Positions 1-8,488 of a stretch of DNA of 64,000 nucleotides are shown in pieces. Source of the DNA: Streptomyces sp. HUAS MG91. Its GTDB lineage: Bacteria; Actinomycetota; Actinomycetes; Streptomycetales; Streptomycetaceae. Both the position numbers and the translations under genes were made by a program. The notes beneath the pieces are model-generated. The model had not been told where the DNA came from, did no database searches, and was given only the letters and a program-made list of their open reading frames with translations. The DNA lies in contig NZ_CP159534.1 in NCBI RefSeq assembly GCF_040529335.1, forward strand, positions 3,658,001 through 3,722,000, read 5' to 3'. Positions within the stretch are counted from its first letter, which is position 1. Each line of letters starts with the position of its first letter.

Positions 1-222
1 AAGGCGATCGGCGGTGATCCTGTCAGGGGGGCCTGCGCAGGACAACGGGATTAACCGCCGCCACACGTTCACGGATATGACCGGACACTCAGGTCCAGAC
101 CACATTCGGCCGTATTTGTGATCACTCTTCGGACACCTTCGGACACCAACTGGAAAACACCCCGCCCCGACCGGCACCGCCGTGCCTAGAGTCCCGTACG
201 TAAACCTGGGGAGGGGGCGCTC
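1..222. other. Upstream region of the first PBP gene
   Basis: No coding frame here looks real; all three forward frames are closed by stops within about 120 nt. It contains an exact direct repeat CTTCGGACAC at about 127-146, a TGTGATCACT palindrome-like site at 117-126, and a possible -10 hexamer TAGAGT at 187-192 without a convincing -35. A purine-rich ribosome binding site (GGGGAGGGGG) lies just before the ATG at 223. The region is inferred to be the promoter and leader of the PBP gene. Confidence 0.5.
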
Positions 223-1878
223 ATGCGCAAGGGGGTCAAGGTCGCCATCGTCGGCGGGGTGTTCACCGTGATGGTGGGCGGCGCCGGGTACGGGGCCTAC
301 AACATCGTGTCGGCCGTCACGGGGGACGGCGGTTCGTCGTCGCTGGGCGGGTCGCAGGCCAAGCGGACCGGGCCGCCGACGGGCGACGAGATCAAGGAGA
401 CGTCGCACAAGTTCCTGTCGGCGTGGTCGAAGAACGACCCGGACGAGGCGGCGCACTACACGAACAACGCCGACGGCGCCCTGGCGGCGATCGAGGGCTG
501 GCACGACGAGGCGTTCATCACGCGCACCGTGCTGACGCCGGGCAAGGCGGTCGGCGCCAAGGTGCCGTTCAAGGTGAGGGCCACGGTCACCTACGACAAG
601 AAGAGCCGGACGCTGGAGTACGCGTCGTCGCTGACGGTCGTACGCGGCGAGACCACGGGCCGCGCGCTGGTCGACTGGGAGCCGTCCGTGCTCCACCCGG
701 ACCTGCGCAAGGGCGACAAGCTCGTCACCGGTGAGGCGGCGGCGCCCCCCATCGAGGCCGTGGACCGCAACGGGGCGGTGCTGACCGCCGGGAAGTACCC
801 CTCCCTCGGCCCGGTCCTCGACCAGCTGCGCGCCAAGTACGGGGACGAGACCGGGGGTTCGCCGGGCGTGGAGACGTCCATCGAGCGGACGGCCGCCGAC
901 GGCACGACGACGACCGCCAAGACGCTGGTGACGCTCGCCAAGGGCAGGCCCGGCAGGCTCCGTACGACGATCAGCGCGAGCGCGCAGGCCGCGGCCGAGC
1001 AGGCCGTGACGAAGTTCCCCAAGGCCGCCGTGGTGGCGGTGAGCCCGACGACCGGCGGGGTCCTCGCGGTCGCCAACCACGGGTACGGGGAGTTCAACGC
1101 CGCGTTCTCGGCGAACCGCGCGCCCGGCTCCACGATGAAGATCATCACCGCGGCGGCGCTGCTCGACAACGCTGTCCTGCCGTCGATGAACGCGAAGGCG
1201 CCCTGCGCCGACTCGGTGCTGGCGCTGGGCCAGACCTTCCACAACCTCAAGGGCATGGCGCCGGACGCGAACGCGACGCTCAGCAGCAGCTTCCAGCGGT
1301 CCTGCAACACCTCCTTCATCAAGCTCTCCGACGACCTGGGCGCCGACAAGTTCGCGGCCGAGGCGACCCGGCGGTTCGGGCTCGGCAAGGACCAGGACTG
1401 GCAGACCGGCATCCCGTCCTTCGACGGCAACGTCCCGGTCAACGGCGACTCGCAGGACCCGGCCGGGATGATCGGCCAGGGCAATGTGCAGATGAACCCG
1501 CTGAACATGGCGTCCGTCACCGCGACCGCCATCACCGGCACGTTCCGCCAGCCGATCCTCGTCGCCCGCGAGTACGGCGACCGCAAGCTGGCCACCGCGC
1601 AGGGCCTGCCGGCGCCGACCGTGGCCCAGCTCAGGGCGATGATGCACGCCACGGCGACCTCGCCGATCGGCACGGCCACCCAGGCGATGGCCGGGGTGCC
1701 CGGGGTCATCGGCGCCAAGACGGGCTCGGCGGAGAGCGACGGGCAGGCGGTGTCCGACTCCTGGTTCACCGGCTACCGAGACGGGGTCGCGACCGCCGCC
1801 GCGATGGTGGAGAACGGCGGTCACGGGGGTACCGCGGCCGGTCCCATCGTGGCGACGGTGCTGAAGAACGCCGGGTGA
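223..1878 (+). CDS. Penicillin-binding protein, transpeptidase with NTF2-like N-domain
   Basis: Peptidoglycan D,D-transpeptidase (class B-like PBP) of 551 aa acting outside the membrane. An N-terminal membrane anchor (about residues 7-29) is followed by an NTF2-like MecA_N-type domain (about 50-160) and a penicillin-binding transpeptidase domain (about 260-548). The catalytic motifs are visible: S303-TM-K306, S360-C-N362 and K499-T-G. The start ATG has a purine-rich Shine-Dalgarno sequence. It is followed by a paralogue of the same architecture (2051-3766); the tandem pair resembles SCO3156/SCO3157 of S. coelicolor (from memory). The substrate and growth stage of action cannot be read from the sequence. 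Confidence 0.93.
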   Translation: MRKGVKVAIVGGVFTVMVGGAGYGAYNIVSAVTGDGGSSSLGGSQAKRTGPPTGDEIKETSHKFLSAWSKNDPDEAAHYTNNADGALAAIEGWHDEAFITRTVLTPGKAVGAKVPFKVRATVTYDKKSRTLEYASSLTVVRGETTGRALVDWEPSVLHPDLRKGDKLVTGEAAAPPIEAVDRNGAVLTAGKYPSLGPVLDQLRAKYGDETGGSPGVETSIERTAADGTTTTAKTLVTLAKGRPGRLRTTISASAQAAAEQAVTKFPKAAVVAVSPTTGGVLAVANHGYGEFNAAFSANRAPGSTMKIITAAALLDNAVLPSMNAKAPCADSVLALGQTFHNLKGMAPDANATLSSSFQRSCNTSFIKLSDDLGADKFAAEATRRFGLGKDQDWQTGIPSFDGNVPVNGDSQDPAGMIGQGNVQMNPLNMASVTATAITGTFRQPILVAREYGDRKLATAQGLPAPTVAQLRAMMHATATSPIGTATQAMAGVPGVIGAKTGSAESDGQAVSDSWFTGYRDGVATAAAMVENGGHGGTAAGPIVATVLKNAG

Positions 1879-1881
1879 GCA

Positions 1882-2014
1882 GCGCCCCGTAAGGGGCGCG
1901 GGGAACTGCGCGCGCAACCACACGAAACCGCAGGCGCGTCTGCGGCGTTCTCTACTACGGCGGGTACCGCTTGTTCGTGGCTGGCCGCGCAGTTCCCCGC
2001 GCCCCTGGCGGGGC
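1882..2014. repeat. Streptomyces-type intergenic inverted repeat, copy A
   Basis: Fills the gap between the two PBP genes. The left arm (about 1884-1912) and right arm (about 1986-2014) are inverted copies of roughly 29 bp differing at only two or three positions. Both contain the core CGCGGGGAACTGCGCG or its complement, and the left end has its own GCGCCCC/GGGGCGC hairpin. The same element recurs at 57257-57392, with fragments near 13045 and 28855. Such elements are common between Streptomyces genes. It probably forms a long hairpin and may act as terminator or processing signal; its function is unproven. Confidence 0.7.
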
Positions 2015-2050
2015 TAGGCTTACCGTCCGCTACACCCCCGGAGGAAAACG

Positions 2051-3766
2051 TTGGGCACCAGAGGCAAGCGCCCCGAACCGGCGGCGCGCCGTAACTTCAA
2101 CGCCCTGGTGATCGGCGGCGCCGCGGTCGTCGCCGTCGTCGGAGCCGGCGTCGGCGCCTACGTCCTGATGGAGGGCTCCGGGAGCCGCGACGGCAGCTCG
2201 GCGTCGGCCGACGAGAAGCCGAGGATCAGGACGGGCCCGCCCTCCGCCAAGGAGATCCGCACGGCGGCCGACGGCTTCCTGACCGCCTGGCAGCAGGGCG
2301 ACGCGGCGAAGGCGGCCGCGTACACCGACGACGCGGCGGCCGCCGAGAAGGCGCTCACCGGCCTCACCAAGGACGCCCACCTCACCGGGGTGAAGCTGAC
2401 GCCGGGGCAGCGGACGGGCACGAAGGTGCCGTTCCACGTGACGTCGACGGTCGCCTACGACCCGAGCGCGTCCGACAAGGGCAAGGCCGGCACGGGCGAG
2501 AAGCTGAGCAAGCCCCTCGCCTACGACTCCTCGCTCACGGCCGTGCGCCGCAAGCGCGACGGCAAGGTGCTCGTCGGCTGGCAACCGTCCGTCCTGCACC
2601 CGGAGTTGCACGACGGCGACCGGCTCGTCACCGGCGAGGCCGGCGATCCGCCGGTGAAGGCCGTCGACCGGGACGGCGGCGAGCTGGACGTGAAGAAGTA
2701 CCCGTCGCTCGCCACCGTCGTGGACGGGCTGCGCGAGAAGTTCGGCAAGACCGCGGGCGGCACGGCCGGTGTCGAACTGCGCATCGTGCGCAAGGCGTCG
2801 TCGAAGAAGAACGCCCAGCCGGACAAGACCCTGCTCGCCCTCTCCGAGGGCACGCCCGGCAAGGTCACGACCACGCTCTCGCCCACGCTCCAGGCGGCGG
2901 CCGAGAAGCAGGTCGCCTCGCGCAAGCGGGCCTCGGTGGTGGTGATCCGGCCGTCGACCGGCGAGATCCTCGCCGTCGCCAACTCCAGCCCGGGCTTCAA
3001 CACGGCCTTCCAGGGCTCCCTGGCGCCTGGCTCGACGATGAAGGTCATCACCTCGTCGCTGCTCCTGGAGAAGGGGCTGGCGGGGGTGGACAAGGAGCAC
3101 CCGTGCCCGAAGTACTTCACGTACGGGCACTGGAAGTTCCAGAACGACGACAAGTTCCAGATCAAGAACGGCACGTTCAAGGCCAGCTTCGCCCGGTCCT
3201 GCAACACGGCCTTCATCAGCCAGGCGCCGAAGCTGGACAATGACTCGCTGACCAAGCAGGCGCAGCAGGTCTTCGGGCTCGGCATGAACAACTGGGCGGT
3301 GGGCGTGTCCAGTTTCGACGGCTCGGTGCCCGTGCAGTCGGACGCGCAGATGGCCGCCTCGCTGATCGGGCAGGGCGGCGTGCGGATGAACCCGCTGAAC
3401 ATGGCGTCGGTCGCGGCGACCGTGAAGAACGGCACCTTCCACCAGCCGTACCTCGTCTCGCCGGACGTCGACCACCGCACGCTCGCGAAGGCCTCGCGCT
3501 CGCTGTCCGCCAAGACGCTGGCGGATCTGCGGGAGCTGATGCACTACACGGCGGTCGCGGGCACGGCCGTCGAGCCGATGTCCGGGCTCGGCTCCGACAT
3601 GGGCGCGAAGACCGGCTCGGCGGAGGTCGACGGACAGAAGCAGCCGAACGGCTGGTTCACGGCGTACCGCGGTGACCTGGCGTCGGCGGCCGTGGTGCAG
3701 GCGGGCGGCCACGGCGGCGACTCGGCGGGCCCGGTCGTCCGGCAGATGCTCCTCACCGGCGGCTGA
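2051..3766 (+). CDS. Penicillin-binding protein, transpeptidase, second tandem copy
   Basis: Paralogue of the preceding PBP, 571 aa. The start is TTG at 2051, chosen because GGAGG at 2040-2044 lies 6 nt upstream. A short basic N-terminus leads into a membrane anchor (about residues 18-38), then a MecA_N/NTF2-like domain and the transpeptidase domain. Catalytic motifs are S328-TM-K331, S383-C-N385 and K520-T-G. It is predicted to crosslink peptidoglycan on the outer face of the membrane. The two genes are separated by an inverted repeat that could end transcription between them, so they may be independent units. They probably arose by local duplication. Confidence 0.93.
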   Translation: MGTRGKRPEPAARRNFNALVIGGAAVVAVVGAGVGAYVLMEGSGSRDGSSASADEKPRIRTGPPSAKEIRTAADGFLTAWQQGDAAKAAAYTDDAAAAEKALTGLTKDAHLTGVKLTPGQRTGTKVPFHVTSTVAYDPSASDKGKAGTGEKLSKPLAYDSSLTAVRRKRDGKVLVGWQPSVLHPELHDGDRLVTGEAGDPPVKAVDRDGGELDVKKYPSLATVVDGLREKFGKTAGGTAGVELRIVRKASSKKNAQPDKTLLALSEGTPGKVTTTLSPTLQAAAEKQVASRKRASVVVIRPSTGEILAVANSSPGFNTAFQGSLAPGSTMKVITSSLLLEKGLAGVDKEHPCPKYFTYGHWKFQNDDKFQIKNGTFKASFARSCNTAFISQAPKLDNDSLTKQAQQVFGLGMNNWAVGVSSFDGSVPVQSDAQMAASLIGQGGVRMNPLNMASVAATVKNGTFHQPYLVSPDVDHRTLAKASRSLSAKTLADLRELMHYTAVAGTAVEPMSGLGSDMGAKTGSAEVDGQKQPNGWFTAYRGDLASAAVVQAGGHGGDSAGPVVRQMLLTGG

Positions 3767-3823
3767 CACCGGCCGTCGGAACCGGGTCGCGTGGGCGGTG
3801 CACGGACTACTAGCGTGCCGCCC

Positions 3824-4327
3824 ATGACGTCCTCCACCGAATCCGCCGGACCCCGTACCGCCCACCCCCGCTTCGCCGAGGCGGTGACCTCGATGGGCCT
3901 CGCCGACCTCCTGCCGCGCGTCCGCTCCTTCCCCGAGGGCGCCCGCACCGCGCAGGAGGCGGCGGACGCCATCGGGTGCGCGCTCAGCCAGATCTGCAAG
4001 TCGCTGATCTTCGCGGCGGACGGCGTGCCCGTACTGGTCCTCATGGACGGCGCCTCCCGGGTCGACGTCGAGCTGGTCCGGCGCGAGCTGGACGCCGCCA
4101 AGGTGACCCGCGCCAAGGCCGACGTGGTGCGGGAGTTCACCGGGTACGCGATCGGCGGCATCCCGCCCTTCGGGCACGCGAACCGGACCCGGGTGCTCGC
4201 CGACCGCTCGCTGCTCGCCCACGACACCGTGTGGGCGGCGGCCGGCACCCCGCACACCGTCTTCCCGATGGCACCCGCCGACCTGATCGCGCACGCGGGC
4301 GCCACGGTCGTGGACGTACGGGAATGA
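3824..4327 (+). CDS. YbaK/EbsC-family aminoacyl-tRNA deacylase
   Basis: A 167-aa single-domain protein of the YbaK/ProX family, which hydrolyses mischarged aminoacyl-tRNAs in trans. Family hallmarks are the conserved lysine in the segment QICKSLIF and the glycine-rich strands GYAIGGIPPFGH and WAAAGTPHTVFP. The ATG at 3824 is preferred over an upstream GTG at 3791 because TAGCGT (3811-3816) sits 7 nt before it, a typical leaderless-mRNA arrangement in Streptomyces; no Shine-Dalgarno is seen. It converges on the SDR gene with only 4 nt between the stop codons. Which tRNA or amino acid it edits cannot be decided from sequence. Confidence 0.9.
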   Translation: MTSSTESAGPRTAHPRFAEAVTSMGLADLLPRVRSFPEGARTAQEAADAIGCALSQICKSLIFAADGVPVLVLMDGASRVDVELVRRELDAAKVTRAKADVVREFTGYAIGGIPPFGHANRTRVLADRSLLAHDTVWAAAGTPHTVFPMAPADLIAHAGATVVDVRE

Positions 4328-4331
4328 TCCC

Positions 4332-5105
4332 CTAGGCCGACGTGCCCTTGAAGCCCGTGTGGACGGCGGTGAGGCCGCCGTCGACCGGCAGCACCACCCC
4401 GGTCACCCACGCGGCGTCCCGGGACGCCAGGAACGCCACGGCCGCCGCGATGTCCTCGGGCTCCCCCACCCGCCCGAGGGGATAGAGACCCCGTACGGAG
4501 TCCGGGTCGCGGCCGCCGTCCGCCCAGGCCCGCGTGCGGACCGTCCCCGGCGCCACGAGGTTGACCCGCACACCGCGCGGGCCCGCGTGCCCGGCGAGGG
4601 TGCGGGTCAGCGACGCCAGGCCGGCCTTCGCGGCGCTGTAGGCGTGGTTGCCGAAGTCCTGGATGCCGTTCACCGAGCCGATGTTGACGATGGCGCCGCG
4701 ACCGGAGGCGACCAGGTGCGGGAGGGCGGCGCGGCTGCACCGGTAGGCGCCGGTGAGGCTGAGATCGAGGTCGCGGGCCCAGCCCTCGTCGTCCTCGTCC
4801 TCGAACAGCGGGGCGTCGGCGTGGCAGCCGTAGGCGTTGTTCACCAGGACGTCCAGCCGGCCGAAGGTGTCGACGGCGTGCGCGACGGCGGCCCGGACGG
4901 AGTCCTTGTCGCCCACGTCGCAGCCGAACTCCTGTGCTTCACCGCCCTGTTCGCGGATCTCTGCGGCGGTCTCGCGGGCGCCGGGGAGGTCGATGTCGGT
5001 GACGAGGACGCTCGCGCCCTCCGCGGCGAGCCGCTGGGCGACGGCGGCGCCGATACCGCGTCCGGCGCCGGTGACCAGGGCCGCGTGTCCCTCGAAACGT
5101 GTCAT
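4332..5105 (-). CDS. Short-chain dehydrogenase/reductase
   Basis: Classical SDR oxidoreductase, 257 aa, soluble and NAD(P)-dependent. The cofactor motif TGAGRGIG spans residues 12-19, followed by the NN motif (89-90), catalytic Ser144, Tyr156 and Lys160 (YSAAK), and a C-terminal substrate loop. Start ATG 5105: a TAGCGT hexamer ends 7 nt upstream on the minus strand (5118-5113), suggesting a leaderless transcript. It is divergent from the membrane protein at 5216. The substrate is unknown; nothing nearby fixes a pathway. Confidence 0.88.
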   Translation of the reverse strand: MTRFEGHAALVTGAGRGIGAAVAQRLAAEGASVLVTDIDLPGARETAAEIREQGGEAQEFGCDVGDKDSVRAAVAHAVDTFGRLDVLVNNAYGCHADAPLFEDEDDEGWARDLDLSLTGAYRCSRAALPHLVASGRGAIVNIGSVNGIQDFGNHAYSAAKAGLASLTRTLAGHAGPRGVRVNLVAPGTVRTRAWADGGRDPDSVRGLYPLGRVGEPEDIAAAVAFLASRDAAWVTGVVLPVDGGLTAVHTGFKGTSA

Positions 5106-5215
5106 GGCCGGGACGCTACCCGGGACATCCCCGAGAGATCCCTCAGGGTCCGCTACGGGATCAAGCAGGGCCTGCCCGGATCGAGTTGGGGCGGCGGCGC
5201 GCACAGACTCGGCGC

Positions 5216-5800
5216 ATGACCTCACCTCGTAGCGCATACGTCGTCGCCCCCGCCCTGTTCGGCGCGTACGGCGTCATCCGGCTCCTCGACGGCCTGGACG
5301 GCACCAAGGGCCCCGGGCTCGCCTGGACCACCGGGCACCTCTGCTTCCTCGTCGGGCTCGGCTTCTTCGTGCGGGCGTTCGCCGCGATGCGCGCGGCGGC
5401 TGGTCGCTCCGACCGCTGGGCGACGGCCGGTCTGGTGGCCGCCGTCGCCGGATCGTTCGCCCTCGCCGTGCAGTTCGGCGTGGACATCGTGACGGGCCTG
5501 ATGGCCGCCGATCACGCCGAGATGGGCCGCCTGTCGGACACCTTCGGCTCGCTGCCGGGCGCCGAACTCGCCTTCTACGCCGTCGGCCCGATGTTCTTCT
5601 TCGTCGGCCAGGTGATCCTCGCCGTGCGCCTGTACGCGCTGCGCAGACTGCCGGTGTGGGCGCCGTGCCTCGTCTTCGCCGCCTCGCTGCTGCCGCTGAC
5701 CACCAAGGACCTGATCCCGCTCGGCGCGGTGCTCCTGCTGCTCGGCTACGCCCCGCTGTGGCGGTCCGGCGCCTCCCGTACGGCCCTGACCAGCGCCTGA
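5216..5800 (+). CDS. Conserved membrane protein of unknown function
   Basis: A 194-aa protein with five or six hydrophobic segments spread over most of its length and a short cytoplasmic N-terminus. The ATG at 5216 is chosen because the upstream extension is low-quality Arg/Pro-rich sequence. No catalytic motif was recognised. It may be a DUF-type integral membrane protein, but the family was not identified with confidence. Its last 55 nt overlap the 3' end of the convergent beta-lactamase-like gene, so one of the two C-termini is constrained by the other. Confidence 0.7.
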   Translation: MTSPRSAYVVAPALFGAYGVIRLLDGLDGTKGPGLAWTTGHLCFLVGLGFFVRAFAAMRAAAGRSDRWATAGLVAAVAGSFALAVQFGVDIVTGLMAADHAEMGRLSDTFGSLPGAELAFYAVGPMFFFVGQVILAVRLYALRRLPVWAPCLVFAASLLPLTTKDLIPLGAVLLLLGYAPLWRSGASRTALTSA

Positions 5801-6918
5801 GCGCGCGGGTCGGCGGTGACGCCCGTGCGCATCCCGTTCGTCACATAGCCGAGGGCGATGCCGGACTCCGGGTCGGCGAGGCCGAGGGCGCCGCCGCGGC
5901 CCGGGTGGCCGAAGGAGTGCGGCGACAGCAGCGGGGAGGCGACACCGTGCAGCATGTAGCCGAGGCCGAAGCGGGACGGGACGGCCAGGACCCGGTCGGG
6001 ACCCGAGGACGCCTCGGTGCGGGCGAGATGGACCGTCTCCGGGGTGAACAGCCGCCTGCCGCCGTCCACTTCGCCGATGAGCGCGGCGTAGAAGCGGGCG
6101 AGGCCGTCCGCCGTGCCGATGCCGTTGGAGCCCGCGAGCTGCCCGGCCCGGTACGCCGGGTCGTTCTCGTCCGGGGCCGGGTCGACGGACCCGAAGGCGC
6201 GGCGGGTGAGCGAGTCCGGGTCGCCGTACGCCTCGGCGATGCGGCGGCTGGGCCGCGCCCGCAGCCCGCCCGCGGTGACCGGCGCCTCGACCGGTCCCAC
6301 CCGGCCGGCCCGGTGGGCCTGCGCGTCCGGCAGCCCGATCCACAGGTCGGCGCCGGCCGGAGCGGCGATCTCCCGCGCGACGAAGGTGCCGATGTCGTCC
6401 CCGGTGACCCGGCGCACCAGCTCGGCCGTGAGCCAGCCGTACGTCTGCGCGTGGTAGCCGTGGTCGGCGCCGGGTGTCCAGGACGGGGCCTGCGCGGCGA
6501 CGGCCGCGGCGGCGCGCTCGGGGTCGAGGGCCTCGGCGGGGGTCAGCGGCCGGTCGAGGGCGGGCACCCCGGCGCGGTGCGCGAGCACGTCGCGGACCCG
6601 GGCGTCCTCCTTGCCGTGCGCCTTGAACTGCGGCCAGTACGTGCCGACGGGCGCGTCCAGGTCGAGGGCGCCGCGCTGGTGGAGCAGGAGCAGCGCGGCG
6701 GCGGCGACGCCCTTGGTGGCGGAGCGCAGGATCTGCGCGGTGCCGGGCTCCCAGGCGGGCCCGGTGCCTTCCACGTCGCGGGTGCCGGCCCACAGGTCGA
6801 CGACCTTGTGCCCGTGCTCGTAGACGACGACGGCGGCGCCGCGCTCACCGCGGGCCGTGAAATTCTCGGCGAAGGCGGTGCGTATGCCTTCGAATCGGGG
6901 GTCCGTCGTGCCGTTCAC
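5746..6918 (-). CDS. Serine beta-lactamase/esterase-family hydrolase
   Basis: A 390-aa member of the class C beta-lactamase/EstB-like family. The catalytic S66-A-T-K69 motif, a later Tyr-containing motif (TYGWL) and the HPGRGG segment replacing the KTG box are visible. No clear signal peptide is seen, so it is probably a cytoplasmic esterase or peptidase rather than a secreted antibiotic-resistance enzyme. Start: GTG 6918 is preferred because GGAG (6928-6925) lies 6 nt upstream; an in-frame GTG at 6954 would add 12 residues. The 3' end overlaps the convergent membrane-protein gene by 55 nt. Confidence 0.85.
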   Translation of the reverse strand: MNGTTDPRFEGIRTAFAENFTARGERGAAVVVYEHGHKVVDLWAGTRDVEGTGPAWEPGTAQILRSATKGVAAAALLLLHQRGALDLDAPVGTYWPQFKAHGKEDARVRDVLAHRAGVPALDRPLTPAEALDPERAAAAVAAQAPSWTPGADHGYHAQTYGWLTAELVRRVTGDDIGTFVAREIAAPAGADLWIGLPDAQAHRAGRVGPVEAPVTAGGLRARPSRRIAEAYGDPDSLTRRAFGSVDPAPDENDPAYRAGQLAGSNGIGTADGLARFYAALIGEVDGGRRLFTPETVHLARTEASSGPDRVLAVPSRFGLGYMLHGVASPLLSPHSFGHPGRGGALGLADPESGIALGYVTNGMRTGVTADPRAQALVRAVREAPDRHSGA

Positions 6919-6976
6919 TGCTGTCTCCACGATGGATGCAACAGGGCGCGGCACGTGATGATTCCGGGGCCGGGGG

Positions 6977-7729
6977 TCAGCGCCGTCCCGCCACGGAGGC
7001 CGGGTCGAAGCCGAAGGGCAGCTCCAGGCGGTGGGCGCGCATCAGGTCCTCGTCCATGAGGAGGTCGCCGGTGGGGCCGTCGGCCGCGATGACGCCGCCG
7101 CTGAGGATCAGCGCGCGCGGGCAGAGTTCGAGCGCGTACGGCAGGTCGTGGGTGACCATCAGGACCGTCACGTCCAGCGACCTGAGGATGTCGGCGAGTT
7201 CGCGGCGCGAGGCCGGGTCGAGGTTGGAGGACGGCTCGTCGAGGACGAGGATCTCGGGCTCCATCGCGAGGACGGTCGCCACGGCCACCCGGCGGCGCTG
7301 GCCGAAGGAGAGGTGGTGCGGGGGCCGGTCCGCGTACTCCGCCATGCCGACCAGACCGAGCGCCTTGTGGACCCGTGCCTCCAGCTCGGCGCCCTTCATC
7401 CCGGCGGCGGCCGGGCCGAACGCGACGTCCTCGCGGACGGTGGGCATGAACAGCTGGTCGTCGGGGTCCTGGAAGACGATGCCGACCTTGCGGCGGATCT
7501 CCGCCATGTTCCGCTTGTCGACGGGCATGCCCGCGACCTTCACGGTTCCGGCGCCGCCGGTCAGGATGCCGTTGAGGTGCAGGACCAGGGTGGTCTTGCC
7601 CGCGCCGTTCGGGCCGAGCAGGGCGACGCGTTCGCCGCGGGCGACGGAGAAGTCGACGCCGAAGAGGGCCTGGTGTCCGTCGGGGTAGGCGAAGGCGAGC
7701 CCGGACACGTCGAGAGATGCAGTAGTCAC
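6977..7729 (-). CDS. cbiO: ECF-type cobalt/nickel transporter ATPase (CbiO)
   Basis: ABC ATPase of about 250 aa that energises the group I ECF importer formed with the adjacent CbiQ and CbiM. Visible motifs are Walker A GPNGAGKTT (39-47), the Q-loop (VFQDPDDQL), signature LSFGQ (140-144), Walker B ILVLDEP (160-166) and the switch histidine in MVTHD. GTG 7729 is chosen because it overlaps the cbiQ stop as GTGA, giving translational coupling; an in-frame ATG at 7738 is the alternative. It is the last gene of a cbiM-cbiQ-cbiO operon. Metal specificity (Co2+ or Ni2+) is not decided by this subunit. Confidence 0.92.
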   Translation of the reverse strand: MTTASLDVSGLAFAYPDGHQALFGVDFSVARGERVALLGPNGAGKTTLVLHLNGILTGGAGTVKVAGMPVDKRNMAEIRRKVGIVFQDPDDQLFMPTVREDVAFGPAAAGMKGAELEARVHKALGLVGMAEYADRPPHHLSFGQRRRVAVATVLAMEPEILVLDEPSSNLDPASRRELADILRSLDVTVLMVTHDLPYALELCPRALILSGGVIAADGPTGDLLMDEDLMRAHRLELPFGFDPASVAGRR

Positions 7730-8487
7730 AGCATCCATCCCAGCAGACACACCACGAGCGCCGCACTCGGCAGGGTCAGCGCGTACGACCACTGCGCGCG
7801 CGACGCCGTCACCTCGTCGATCACCGGCATCGAACCCGCGTAGCCGCGGCTGACCATGGCGAGGTGCACGCGCTCGCCGCGCTCGTAGGAGCGGATGAAG
7901 AGGGCGCCCGCCGATTTGGCGAGCACGCCCCAGTGGCGCACGCCGGACGCCTCGAAGCCGCGCGACTCCCGCGCGATCCTCATGCGCCGCATCTCGTCCG
8001 TGATCACGTCCCCGTACCGGATCATGAAGGACGCGATCTGGACCAGGAGCGGCGGCAGCTTCAGGCGCTGGAGGCCGAGCAGCAGCTCGCGCAGTTCCGT
8101 CGTGGAGGCGAGCAGCACGGAGGCGGCGACGCCGAGTGTGCCCTTGGCCAGCACGTTCCACGCGCCCCACAGGCCGCTCTCGCTGAGCGAGAGGCCGAGG
8201 ACGTGGATCCGCTCGCCCTCGGCGACGAACGGCATCAGCACGGCGAAGGCCACGAACGGGACCTCGATGAGCAGCCGCTTGAGCAGATAGCCGGCGGGCA
8301 CCCGCGCCGCGTACGCCACCGCCGCGAGCAGCGCCGCGTACAGGGCGAACGCCCACATCGCCTCGCGGGGCGTGGAGACCACGACGACCACGAAGCAGAA
8401 GACGGCGGCGAGCTTGGTGTGCGGGGGCAGCCCGTGCACGGGCGAGTGCCCGTGCCGGTAGAGCCGGTGTGCGTGGCCCGCGCCCAT
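7726..8487 (-). CDS. cbiQ: ECF transporter T component (CbiQ)
   Basis: Transmembrane coupling protein of 253 aa that links the ATPase to the substrate-binding CbiM. It has several hydrophobic segments in the N-terminal half and C-terminus, and the two short Ala-Arg-Gly-type coupling motifs in the forms RESRGF and VSRGYAG that contact the ATPase. The N-terminus is His-rich (GAGHAHRLYRHGHS), which might bind metal. The start ATG lies 1 nt after the cbiM stop, and its stop overlaps cbiO by 4 nt, so the three genes are one coupled operon. Confidence 0.92.
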   Translation of the reverse strand: MGAGHAHRLYRHGHSPVHGLPPHTKLAAVFCFVVVVVSTPREAMWAFALYAALLAAVAYAARVPAGYLLKRLLIEVPFVAFAVLMPFVAEGERIHVLGLSLSESGLWGAWNVLAKGTLGVAASVLLASTTELRELLLGLQRLKLPPLLVQIASFMIRYGDVITDEMRRMRIARESRGFEASGVRHWGVLAKSAGALFIRSYERGERVHLAMVSRGYAGSMPVIDEVTASRAQWSYALTLPSAALVVCLLGWML

Positions 8488-8488
8488 G

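Noticed and set aside
153..222. Meaning of the empty finding listed with zero interest
   Set aside because: One entry in the findings list carries inverted coordinates and makes no claim; it should be ignored. The monooxygenase motif it refers to is reported at 19752-19784.
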